Shown here one piece after another: positions 44,535 through 53,900 of a stretch of DNA of 64,000 bases. Origin of the DNA: Cellulophaga fucicola. Its GTDB lineage: Bacteria > Bacteroidota > Bacteroidia > Flavobacteriales > Flavobacteriaceae. Location: the NCBI RefSeq assembly GCF_900119145.1, contig NZ_FPIY01000001.1:558001-622000 (forward strand), given 5' to 3'. The notes below the pieces were generated by a model that had not been told where the DNA came from, did not search any database, and saw nothing but the letters and a program-made list of their open reading frames with translations. The stretch's first letter is position 1; every line of letters begins with the position of its first letter. Made by a program: the position numbers and the translations under genes.

Positions 44535-44566
44535 AAAAGCCCATCAATTTATTGATGGGCTTTTTA
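44535..44566 (+). terminator. Terminator after the cold-shock gene
   Basis: Perfect 14-bp stem AAAAGCCCATCAAT / ATTGATGGGCTTTT with a 2-nt centre, followed by T. Confidence 0.92.
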
Positions 44567-44657
44567 TTTTTATATACCTCACCTACAATACCCAATATTA
44601 TACTTCCTTAAAATTACAATAGTACACTTCAATTATTTAATAAGTTAAAAAGCATTA

Positions 44658-44726
44658 CGAATAAAGATTAAAGAGATACGAATATATATGCGTCTTATAA
44701 TCTTCTAGCCCTCCATTCTATATTTA
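44658..44726 (+). promoter_or_regulatory. Promoter module with 21-bp-spaced CGAATA repeats (locus 2)
   Basis: CGAATAAA at 44658-44665 and CGAATATA at 44679-44686, offset 21 bp (each preceded by TA, so TACGAATA twice), then TATATTTA at 44719-44726 as the -7 element, 40 bp from the second repeat. The layout equals that at 39764-39832. The leader to the ATG at 44780 is about 50 nt. Confidence 0.6.
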
Positions 44727-44779
44727 CATCATATATAGAAATGCTTTAAACAACAAACTATTAATTTAAATAATTACCT

Positions 44780-45988
44780 ATGAAAAAAACAATACTATGC
44801 TTATTAGTATCTGTAAGTACTTTTGGAAGCTATGCTCAGGAAAAAACTGACGTAGTGTATAGAAGAAGCTCTCTGTTTACTGTTATGGTTACAGATGAAG
44901 ATAGAAAATATGCAGATGTTATTGAAGAAGCTTTTATCTCGGCAGATATACCGGAAAAGTTTAATAACCACAACATCGATTTAAGAACAATGCCTAAGAC
45001 TTACGATTCTTCATCTTCTAAAGAAGAAATCAAGGCAGCTCAAAAAATTGCTATTCAAGAATACTTTTCAAAAAATAACATTGCAAAAGCAGTTGTAGCT
45101 AAATGGTTTAATAGAAGTGCAAAAGGCGGATTTAATATGGATCTTATTTCTGAAAGAGGATCTTATAATGCTACAGACTTAGATGTAAAGATTGCTAAAA
45201 GCAGTGAAAGAGGTTTGGCTTTATTAGCAGATGCTGGTGAAGAGCTTATTAAAACCACTTTTGTTGTAGTTAACGATTTTGACTATATAAGTAAAGAAGA
45301 AGTAGCAGAAAAAGCAAAAGCAGGATTAGGATTTGCATCTAGCTTAACCGGTAATAGTGGTTTAGGTAATAAAATTGCAAATAAAACTCTTGATGTTGCT
45401 GGTAAAGGATATGTAATTAAAACAACATCTAACCTATACAAATTGGTTTGGGACGAAGAGACTGCAGCTATTTTTTACAATGACTATTGGAATGATGATT
45501 CTGATATAGATCAAGCAAAAAAAGTTGCTTTTGAAGAATCTGATATTTTTAAGTTAGAATTAGTTGGTACAGAAGTAGCTTGGGCAGATTTACAAGCAAC
45601 ATCTTTTACTAGAAAAAGTGAAGAACAATTAGTTGCAGTTGCAACAGTTAAAGCTGTTGATGCTGTAATTGCAAAATTGCAAAGAAAATACGAAGTGTTT
45701 AGAACTAAGACACCTTTACAAAGTGGAGATCCTTTAGCTGCTAAAATTGGACTAAAAGAAGGCCTAGAAGCTGGTGATAAGTACGAAGTTTTAGAACAAA
45801 CTATAGATAAAAACGGAAAAACATTTTACAAAAGACAAGGTATTATTAAGGTTGATAAAAAACAGATTTGGGACAACCGTTTCTTAGCTGGTGAAGAAAC
45901 TGATGCACCTAAAGATGCAAAAGAATATACTTTATTTAAAGGTGGTAAAAATTACTACTCAGGAATGTTAATTAGACAAATTAATTAA
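44780..45988 (+). CDS. Hypothetical secreted protein, first gene of four-gene operon
   Basis: A 402-residue protein with a signal peptide (LCLLVSVSTFGSYAQ). The mature part is mixed alpha/beta: an N-terminal region with FTVMVTDEDRKYADVIEEAF and AIQEYFSKNNIAKAVVAKWFNR, a Gly/Ala/Lys-rich middle (KAKAGLGFASSLTGNSGLGNK segment), and a C-terminal beta part (KYEVLEQTIDKNGKTFYKRQG) that looks like an SH3-like or OB-like barrel. I recognise no family. Spacing of 10-18 bp to the next three genes, all with signal peptides, shows an operon. It is controlled by the 21-bp-repeat promoter. Confidence 0.65.
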   Translation: MKKTILCLLVSVSTFGSYAQEKTDVVYRRSSLFTVMVTDEDRKYADVIEEAFISADIPEKFNNHNIDLRTMPKTYDSSSSKEEIKAAQKIAIQEYFSKNNIAKAVVAKWFNRSAKGGFNMDLISERGSYNATDLDVKIAKSSERGLALLADAGEELIKTTFVVVNDFDYISKEEVAEKAKAGLGFASSLTGNSGLGNKIANKTLDVAGKGYVIKTTSNLYKLVWDEETAAIFYNDYWNDDSDIDQAKKVAFEESDIFKLELVGTEVAWADLQATSFTRKSEEQLVAVATVKAVDAVIAKLQRKYEVFRTKTPLQSGDPLAAKIGLKEGLEAGDKYEVLEQTIDKNGKTFYKRQGIIKVDKKQIWDNRFLAGEETDAPKDAKEYTLFKGGKNYYSGMLIRQIN

Positions 45989-45998
45989 ACGCAATACA

Positions 45999-46523
45999 AT
46001 GAATAAATTTATATCAAAAATTGGCGTAATAGCAGTACTATTAGTATGCTTTAGCTTTAATGCCAACGCACAACGCAAAAAGGCAAATAGAGATACTAAA
46101 GAGTGGAGATATGATGTGGAATGCGAAGGCATTGCAAAGCAAGGATCTAAGCTAGTAAAAGTTTGGTCGTACTCTAAAAACCCAAAGTTTGCTATTGAGC
46201 AAGCAATGAAAAATGCTGTACACGGTATGGTTTTTAAAGGATATTCTGGCGGAGGTAATGGTTGTACTTCGTTTAAACCATTAGTTACAGACGTAGGAGC
46301 AGAGAGTGAGCACGCTGTATTTTTTGCAGATTTCTTTAAAGATGGTGGCGAATTTAGAAAGTATGTTACAGCAGCAGCAGATGGTAATATAGCACCTGGA
46401 GACCGTTTAAAAGTTAGCAAAAAAGAATATAAAATAGGAGTGGTTGTTAATGTTTCCACAGATCAATTAAGAAAAGCATTAGAAGCAAAAGGAATAATTA
46501 GAGGTTTAAGCTCAGGATTTTAA
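45999..46523 (+). CDS. Hypothetical secreted protein, second gene of four-gene operon
   Basis: A 174-residue protein with signal peptide (IAVLLVCFSFNANA). Its mature part has WRYDVECEGIAKQGSKLVKVWSYS (residues 35-58), AIEQAMKNAVHGMVFKGY and a final YKIGVVVNVSTDQLRKALE. The strand-helix-strand order faintly recalls the LPP20/FlgT-N class of small envelope domains, but I would not assign it. Two Cys may form a disulfide. Ten bases separate it from the first gene. Confidence 0.62.
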   Translation: MNKFISKIGVIAVLLVCFSFNANAQRKKANRDTKEWRYDVECEGIAKQGSKLVKVWSYSKNPKFAIEQAMKNAVHGMVFKGYSGGGNGCTSFKPLVTDVGAESEHAVFFADFFKDGGEFRKYVTAAADGNIAPGDRLKVSKKEYKIGVVVNVSTDQLRKALEAKGIIRGLSSGF

Positions 46524-46540
46524 TCATAAAAAATAAAATA

Positions 46541-47500
46541 ATGAAAAAGAATATTATCGCACTTGTTGGTTTTTTAATGCTAGCAGTATCATTCAGTTTT
46601 GCTCAGGCAAAAAAACCAACAATAATGGTTGTACCTAGTGATGTTTGGTGTAATCAAAACGGATATATGTTAAGTTATAATAACCAAGGAACAATTGTAA
46701 AAATTCCTGATTATAAAAGAGCTTTTCAAGAAAATGCACAAGTACTACAAGTAATTAGTCAAATTAATGGTATGATGGCAGAAAGAGGTTTTCCTCTTAA
46801 AAATATGGAATCAGCTATTAAAACATTAGAGTCTAATGCAGCAGAAGACAATATGCGTTCTTCTAAAGATTCTGGTAGTGGCGTAAGTGAAAGTCCAATA
46901 GACGCACTTAAAAAAGTTGCTAAAGCAGATATTATTATGCAGTTAACTTGGACAATTAATAAAACAGGTCCTAAAAAGTCTATTAACTTTAATTTACAAG
47001 GTTTAGATGCATATACAGACAAACAAATAGCTACAGCATCTGGTACAGGAGCACCTTCTTTTGCTGCAGAAGTACCAGTTTTATTATCAGAGGCAGTATT
47101 ATCTCATATGGATAATTTCTCTAGTTCTTTACAAACGCATTTTGATGATATGTTTGAAAACGGACGTGAGATTATCATTAGAATCCAGAAATGGGATGAT
47201 TGGGATGGTGATTTAGAAACTGAATTTGGTGACGATGACGAAGAGTTAGGAATTGTTATTGAAGATTGGTTAGCAGATAATGCAGTTAAAGGTAGATTTA
47301 ACACTACAGATATGACAGCAGATATGGCTTTATTTGAGCAAGTTAGAATTCCTCTTTTTAATGAAAAAGGAAGAGCTATAGATGCTAGAAGATTCGTTAG
47401 AGAATTAAGTAAAAAATTAAAAGATGCTCCTTTTGGAATTCCTAACAAAGTTGTTATGAAAGGTTTAGGTAGAGCAACAATTATACTAGGAGGTAAATAA
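46541..47500 (+). CDS. DUF6175-like secreted protein, third gene of four-gene operon
   Basis: A 319-residue protein with signal peptide (LVGFLMLAVSFSFAQ). It begins KKPTIMVVPSDVWC, as in CsgG/TolB-N-type domains, and continues with QISQINGMMAERGFPLKNME, DIIMQLTWTIN and a beta-rich NFNLQGLDAYTDKQIATASG. An acidic strip (FGDDDEELGIVIEDW) lies near residue 230. The likeness to DUF6175 is from memory and should be checked. The N-terminal fold suggests a relation to envelope-assembly proteins of the CsgG/FlgO type. Confidence 0.62.
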   Translation: MKKNIIALVGFLMLAVSFSFAQAKKPTIMVVPSDVWCNQNGYMLSYNNQGTIVKIPDYKRAFQENAQVLQVISQINGMMAERGFPLKNMESAIKTLESNAAEDNMRSSKDSGSGVSESPIDALKKVAKADIIMQLTWTINKTGPKKSINFNLQGLDAYTDKQIATASGTGAPSFAAEVPVLLSEAVLSHMDNFSSSLQTHFDDMFENGREIIIRIQKWDDWDGDLETEFGDDDEELGIVIEDWLADNAVKGRFNTTDMTADMALFEQVRIPLFNEKGRAIDARRFVRELSKKLKDAPFGIPNKVVMKGLGRATIILGGK

Positions 47501-47511
47501 AACATAGAATT

Positions 47512-48450
47512 ATGAAAAAATTATTATACATACTATTGTTTTCTGTTGCAGGCTCAATGGTTGCTCAAGAAAAAATTAATACAGATGGTATTGCCTTGGC
47601 TACCTATGTACCACAACAAATTGAAAATGTACCAGCTTCTGCAAGAAAAATGCTTGTAAACAGATTGGCGCAGATTATTACTAAAAACGGAATTAGTGAA
47701 AACCCATACAACTCTAGGTTTGTATTGGTACCTAATGTTACTGTTTTAAGTAAAGATGTTACAGCAACTGCACCACCAAAAATAGCATTAAATTTAAACG
47801 TTACGTTATATATTGGCGATGGTATTGAAGGTACAATATTTGCTAGTGAGTCTATAGAATTAAAAGGTGTTGGTACTAATGAGACTAAAGCGTATATGTC
47901 AGCTATTAAAAGACTTTCGCCTAAAAATGCTCAGGTTTTAGAATTTGTAGAAGCAGGTAAAACAAAAATTATAGAGTACTATAATGCTAACTGTTCTAAC
48001 ATTCTTAAAAAGGCATCTGCTTTAGAGTCTCAGAATCAATTTGAAGAAGCATTGGTTTTATTAACTACTGTTCCTGAAGCTAGTACTTGTTTTGATAAAG
48101 TAAAATCTAAAATTAAAGTATTATACCAAAAGAGTATTGATAGAGATTGTAAGCAAAAGCTTTCTGAAGCAACAGCGATATGGTCTGCAAATCAAGATTT
48201 AAATGCTGCTAACGAAGCAGGAGCTATTTTAGCTAGCGTTGAGCCACAAGGTTCTTGTTATGGTCAAGTAAAGTCATTATATGCTAAAATTGCAGCTAGA
48301 GTTAAGGATGTAAGCGATAGAGATTGGAAATACCAGTTAAAAGTTTTAGACTTAAATGAAACTTACATTAAAGCAGCTAGAGATGTTGGTGTTGCCTACG
48401 GTAAAAATCAGCCTCAGAATGTAAATTACAATGTAAGAAGTTGGAGATAA
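47512..48450 (+). CDS. Hypothetical secreted protein, last gene of four-gene operon
   Basis: A 312-residue protein with signal peptide (LLFSVAGSMVAQ). The first half has a CsgG/FlgO-like run: ALATYVPQQIENVPASARKML, then RFVLVPNVTVLSKDV and IALNLNVTLYIGDG. The second half is helical and Cys-bearing with two TPR-like units (ALESQNQFEEALVLLTTVP and DLNAANEAGAILASVEP). This could bind partner proteins of the same operon. The gene ends at a terminator shared with the end of the tamL gene region. Confidence 0.62.
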   Translation: MKKLLYILLFSVAGSMVAQEKINTDGIALATYVPQQIENVPASARKMLVNRLAQIITKNGISENPYNSRFVLVPNVTVLSKDVTATAPPKIALNLNVTLYIGDGIEGTIFASESIELKGVGTNETKAYMSAIKRLSPKNAQVLEFVEAGKTKIIEYYNANCSNILKKASALESQNQFEEALVLLTTVPEASTCFDKVKSKIKVLYQKSIDRDCKQKLSEATAIWSANQDLNAANEAGAILASVEPQGSCYGQVKSLYAKIAARVKDVSDRDWKYQLKVLDLNETYIKAARDVGVAYGKNQPQNVNYNVRSWR

Positions 48451-48488
48451 TCGTATTTTTTTATAAGATAGATTAGTTTGTTTAGAAA

Positions 48489-48519
48489 GGCCTATCAATT
48501 TATTTTGATGGGCTTTTTG
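48489..48519 (+). terminator. Terminator after the four-gene operon
   Basis: Stem GCCTATCAA / TTGATGGGC (one T:G pair), 6-nt loop, T-run. Confidence 0.85.
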
Positions 48520-48556
48520 TTTTATATAAATGAAGAATTAAAGTTTTATATTCACT

Positions 48557-50869
48557 TTAAAAAGGGTATCCAATAGCAAAGTTGAACATTAGATTATCAT
48601 CTCCACCATCAAAAAAAGGAATTCTACTACGTTCTCCTTCTGTAAGGTAAGGTACTCTAAATGGAGATGCTAAATCTAAACGAATTACAAAACTTTGTAC
48701 GTCTACTCGCAACCCAAAACCAACTCCTGCTCCCAATTCTCTAACCCAATCACTGCCAAATTTACCTTCACTTTTTAATTGCTCGTTAAAAGCGATTCCT
48801 TCTGCAGTTTCATCATCAGATATTTCTGGGTCATAGGTTAACCAAACATTACCAGCATCAGCAAATAAAGCTCCTTTTAAGTAAGAGAAAATAGGAAAAC
48901 GATATTCTAAGTTTGCTTCTAAACGCAGGTTACCAGACTGATCAAAATAAGAAGAACTATTATCCTCTGTAGAAAAAGTTCCAGGACCTAAAGAACGAAT
49001 ACTAAAAGCTCTAACACTATAAGGTCCGCCAGAAAAGTATTGTTTTACAAATGGTAAGGTAGTAGAGTTGCCATATGGTAATCCCCAACCAGCAAAAGCT
49101 CTTGCTATAAATGTTTGTTCATTTTTCCATTTAAGATAGTATCTAAAATCTACATCTAATTTTGCATACTGTGCATAATCTAAACCAAAAGCAGTTTCTT
49201 TTCCGCCATTTAAAAGATGTAAGGCGTTACCAGCGATATCAAAATTTGCAGAGATGTAAATGGGTTTGGATATATTTTCATCTACCAATTCGTTATAGGT
49301 AAATTTATAATTAAGTCCGGCTATAAATTGTTGTTCAAAACTGCTTTTTAGATACGGATTATCATCTAATATTTCTTCAAACTCAGTGGTAGTGTTTGTT
49401 AAGTTTACATAGTTTATACTTATAGGATTTAGCTCGTGATACACATAGTTATTGGCTTTCCAGATGTAACCAAAAGAAGTATTAAAAGATGTTAGCGTGT
49501 ATAATTTACTTCGATCTAAAAAATCTGCACCCAAACTAATTTTTGTTTTAGGTACATTGTATTTAAACCTACTTGGAGAAAAAGGTACTAATCTAGGAAT
49601 AATTAAATCTGTTTTTAAACCACCAGCAATACTACTAAGCCCAGAATCGCTACTGCCAGAAAGTTGAGTTTCGTAAGAAAAACTACCTGTTATGCTTAAC
49701 GTTTCTCCGCCTCCAAAAACATTTCTATTGTTGTATGACAATGAAACACCTGGGCCAGCAAACCCATTAGATTTAGTAACACCTTGCAATTCTGCTCGTA
49801 AAGACCTTTTTGTTAACGGAGATAAGTAAATATCCATATCTAAAGAACCAGAACCGTCTGCAATTGCTGTAGTATCTTTTTCTTTAAATTGAATGTTTAC
49901 AAATTTGTAACTCCCTATAGAAGATAGTCTATTACTTGTAAGTCTAGCTGTATTTGCATTGTACTTTTGTCCTTTTTCAAAAAGAATATAAGGTTGCAAT
50001 TGTTCTGGTTTAAAAAACTCATTGCTCTGTACAAATTTAATACCGTTTACAATACTTGTTTGGTTTACAGTAGCAGTATCGCCAATAACATATTTAGGGT
50101 ACACTGTAATAGAATCTATAGTGTAGGGTATGGTAGACTTTGGAGGCGTATTTTTCTTTAAACGAAGAAAAAGGTCAAATTTAGACGTATCGTATCTATT
50201 GGTATCTGCTTCAAAAATTAGAAAATCTGAGTTAAAATTGTAGTATCCTCGCTGTTTTAGTCGATTATCTATACGTTCTCTCTCAAATTTCATTAATTCT
50301 AAATCAAATCTATTTCCAGGTTTAATTTTAGTATCGGCTAATATTTCTTGTATTTCAGCATAAATAGGTAATGAATCTTTGTCTAGTTCAAATTTTTCTA
50401 AACGGTAGGGACGTGGCAAGTTAGTGGTATAGGTTACGCCAGCATATTTTTTAGTGCTATCTATTTTAGACTTTACTTTGCTGTAAAAAAAGCCTCTGTT
50501 ATCTAATCTGTTTAATATTAGTTTTTCTACACGTTTAGGATCTACATCTGACAAAAAAACAGGTTCTTCTCCAAACTTTTTATTCAGCCATTTATTAATA
50601 AATCCGGGTTTTTCTTTTTGTGCTTTGTAGTGATAATATAAACCTAAGTTGCTGCCAAGAAATTTAGAATTTGGTTGAAGCGGTATTAATGTATTTAGCT
50701 CTTCTTTTACTATTTTGGTTGCTATGGTATCTTCTTCAGTTTCTACTATTATTTTAGACCCTGCATATAATATTTCATCTTCAGGTATAAACTTAGCTAC
50801 GCTACAAGAATAGCAAACCACTAGTGTTAGCAGAATAAAAATATAACGGTATGGTGCGTTTTTTTTCAA
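48557..50869 (-). CDS. tamL: TamA-like Omp85 lipoprotein (TamL)
   Basis: A 770-residue Omp85 protein: POTRA domains (about residues 30-370) and a C-terminal 16-strand barrel ending in FAIGYPF with terminal Phe. The usual Omp85 block appears as GPGTF and the GGPYSVRAF loop. A lipoprotein signal (VVCYSC, Cys22, then SVAK) replaces the ordinary signal peptide; a lipid-anchored TamA form called TamL is known from Bacteroidota. It is downstream of tamB by 54 bp on the same strand. TamAB-type systems carry lipids or assemble outer-membrane proteins. Confidence 0.9.
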   Translation of the reverse strand: MKKNAPYRYIFILLTLVVCYSCSVAKFIPEDEILYAGSKIIVETEEDTIATKIVKEELNTLIPLQPNSKFLGSNLGLYYHYKAQKEKPGFINKWLNKKFGEEPVFLSDVDPKRVEKLILNRLDNRGFFYSKVKSKIDSTKKYAGVTYTTNLPRPYRLEKFELDKDSLPIYAEIQEILADTKIKPGNRFDLELMKFERERIDNRLKQRGYYNFNSDFLIFEADTNRYDTSKFDLFLRLKKNTPPKSTIPYTIDSITVYPKYVIGDTATVNQTSIVNGIKFVQSNEFFKPEQLQPYILFEKGQKYNANTARLTSNRLSSIGSYKFVNIQFKEKDTTAIADGSGSLDMDIYLSPLTKRSLRAELQGVTKSNGFAGPGVSLSYNNRNVFGGGETLSITGSFSYETQLSGSSDSGLSSIAGGLKTDLIIPRLVPFSPSRFKYNVPKTKISLGADFLDRSKLYTLTSFNTSFGYIWKANNYVYHELNPISINYVNLTNTTTEFEEILDDNPYLKSSFEQQFIAGLNYKFTYNELVDENISKPIYISANFDIAGNALHLLNGGKETAFGLDYAQYAKLDVDFRYYLKWKNEQTFIARAFAGWGLPYGNSTTLPFVKQYFSGGPYSVRAFSIRSLGPGTFSTEDNSSSYFDQSGNLRLEANLEYRFPIFSYLKGALFADAGNVWLTYDPEISDDETAEGIAFNEQLKSEGKFGSDWVRELGAGVGFGLRVDVQSFVIRLDLASPFRVPYLTEGERSRIPFFDGGDDNLMFNFAIGYPF

Positions 50870-50923
50870 ATTAAAGTATGCTTTATTGTTTAGGATTAGC
50901 CAGTAAGCTTATCCGTTTTATAA

Positions 50924-53900
50924 TTACTTTTCACTTTTTGTGTCTACTTGCTTTTCCTTTTCTTCTTTCTCTTTTGCTTCTTTGTTTTTAGCCTTTTCTT
51001 CTTTTTTAAGAGGACTAAACAGCTCACTAAAACTATTAAATTCTCTATTAAAAATTAAGGCGACGCCAGTTAAAATAAGCTGACCATCTATAACATTCTG
51101 GTATTCATTTCTACGAAACCCTTTAAGTCGGTATCTTCCATCTTCAGACAATAAATACTCCAGACTTACATTACCAATAATAGGTGTTTCTCCTTGGTCT
51201 TCTTGTGCACTACCTTCTACATCTACAGCGCTACCTGCAGACACAATTAACCTATTATTAAATAGTTTTTTCTTGGCATTTATGTTTAGTTGGGTTCTGT
51301 CTTGTGGGTTATCTCCTTGGTAGTCTGTAAAGCTATCCAAATCAAAATCTAGCTCAAAACCAGAACTCCCAAATATTTTATCAGAAAAAGCATTTAATTC
51401 TCCAGAAAGCACCTTATTTACATTGTTACGTGCAATTGTTGCTGTACCGCCACCGCTACCATCACTGCCAGTATCAGGGAAAAACCGGTTTAAAGCCAAT
51501 AAAGAAAATACTTGTTTGTTTAGTTCGGTTTCTTGTTCGTTTAACTGTTGTACTCGTGCGTAAACAGCACCACTTAAAGAGCCTTGTGCTTCTTCTGGCA
51601 TATCTAAATCAAAAGACAACTCAGGTTTTAATAATTGTCCGTCTACATTTAAGTAGACCATAAATGGTAGTACTTGTTGGTATTTGCTAGAAACGCTGGC
51701 ATCTTCACTAGAAGTAACACTAGCCATTAATGTACTTGCAGATGTTTCTACATTATAAATAGCTGTAACATCTAAATCTGCATCCATTGGGTTTCCTTGC
51801 CAAGTAATAGTACTACCAGGTTTAATAGTAAATTTCCGTTTTACTAAATTATAAAGAATAGTCTCGTAATGGCCATCTTTAAGCTCGTACCTTCCGGAGA
51901 GACTCATATTTCCATTAGAATTCATACCAAAATTTAAAGCTGCATCTCCAGAAACTCTAAGGTTATCACCCGTTTTTTTATCAATTATAACATTAAAAAC
52001 AGCATCATTAGCAATTTCTAAAACCGTATTTACTTTATACCCTTTAAATATAGAAGAAGACTCTTCTTTGTCTTTACGGGTAAGTATATCATCAGGATTT
52101 TCTCTATTTACAAAAATTACAATACCATCTCTTTCTTCTACATCTAGCTGCGATTCTGGTACAACGTATGTAATGTCTGTAACTTTGCGCACTCTAAGTA
52201 AACCAGAGACAATAGGGAGGCTCATATTACCTTTTACAGTAATATCTGCATCCATACTTGCTTTACCGTAAAACAACTCGTTATCTTCTTTGGTAGAGTT
52301 TATGACCTGGAACGCATCTGCTTTTAAATTAAGATCAAAACTAGGGTTGGTTAATTCTTTGGTTTTAATGGCTCCGTTTAAGGTAAAACTATTGTTATTG
52401 TTATCGTTAATCTCAAAATTATCTAGAAATAAGCCCGAGTTATTGATCTTTAGTTTTTCATTAGAAATTTTAAAAACTGAATTTAAGTCTGCTACTTTAA
52501 ACTGAGTATCATTAAATGTAAAATCTCCATTGTATTCTGGATCTGTAGTAGTGCCAGATACTTTTACAGTACCAGAAATAGCACCTTCTGAGTTTGTTAT
52601 AGCACCTTCTGCAAAAGATTCTATAATTTTTAATTCTAATTTATTAAGGTCTAAGTCAAGATTTAGTTTTGTGCCATTCTCAGCAGCAGCATAATCTCCA
52701 GTAAGATCCATATCTATACCGCCATCTTTTAAAGATAAGTCAAAATTGTATTTAGAATTACTTGTAGATTCGGCATTAAGACTAAGATTACCCAACGAGT
52801 TTTGTAAAGCTTTTAACTGGTTAATTTTAAAATCGGCTACAATTCCTGAGGCTCCAAAAGGATTTTCTACCACTAGGCTACCATTTACCAAACCAGAAGC
52901 TAGTGCTTCATCTGGGTTTAATAGGCTTAAAAAAGTCTGAAGGTTAAAATTACTAAACGCAACACCCAAATGTTCTTTTGTGCTACCAGCAATAGCGTTA
53001 CTAATTAATAGTTCTTGCGTGTCTTTGGTAAATTTTACATCTTTAAAGTTTAATAATTTTTCTGCAATAGTAATGTTGTTTTCTTGCGGAATTGTCCATT
53101 GTTTTTTATTAAAAATAAGTTCAGACGGATTTATATGAACTTGAACTGTATCTTTTGCTAGCGTTACTTCTGATGCTATATGTACCAGTTTTTTATCATC
53201 GTCAAAAGATGTAAAATCTAATAAAAGCGCATTGTTTTTTAAATTACCCGTAAATAAGGTTTTCTTTATTAAAATAGGATCTGCTACCAAGCTTTTAAGT
53301 CCGGCAGAGAAGTTTAAATCTGTAGCATCACCATTTACCAATATACTAAGACTATCTATTACAGTGCCATTATAAACTGCAGAAGGCATTAAAAGTTGTG
53401 CACTTAAATTTTTAGTAGTTGCATTAAAATTAGCCTTCATTGTAATAGAATCTAATTGCTCTATACCGTTTAGCAAAACATCAGTTACAATAGGAGAGGG
53501 CTTTAACAGAAAGTTTACATCTACTACAATAGGACTCACAATAGTATCTATTTTTTTAGTAGAAAAATAACTTTTAAACTGTTTGTCTATGGCAGAAAAC
53601 ACAAGTTCTGGTGAACCATTAGAGGTTAGGTTTCCTTTAAGAAAATCACTAGAAACAAGCATTTTTGTATTATCGGCATCAATTTTTGCATCTAGCGTTA
53701 CATTGTCCATTCTGTATTGCTCATTATTATACACAGCAATAGTTTCTAAAATGTCCATTTTTAGTTTAAAATCTTCCGGATTACCACTAAAATTTGCATT
53801 TAACTTAGTTCCAAGTTTTATATTCTCTTGCGTAACTCCTAATGCATATAAATCTGCACCAATAAGGTTTAGTTTTAACTGTATACTAGATGCAATAGAA

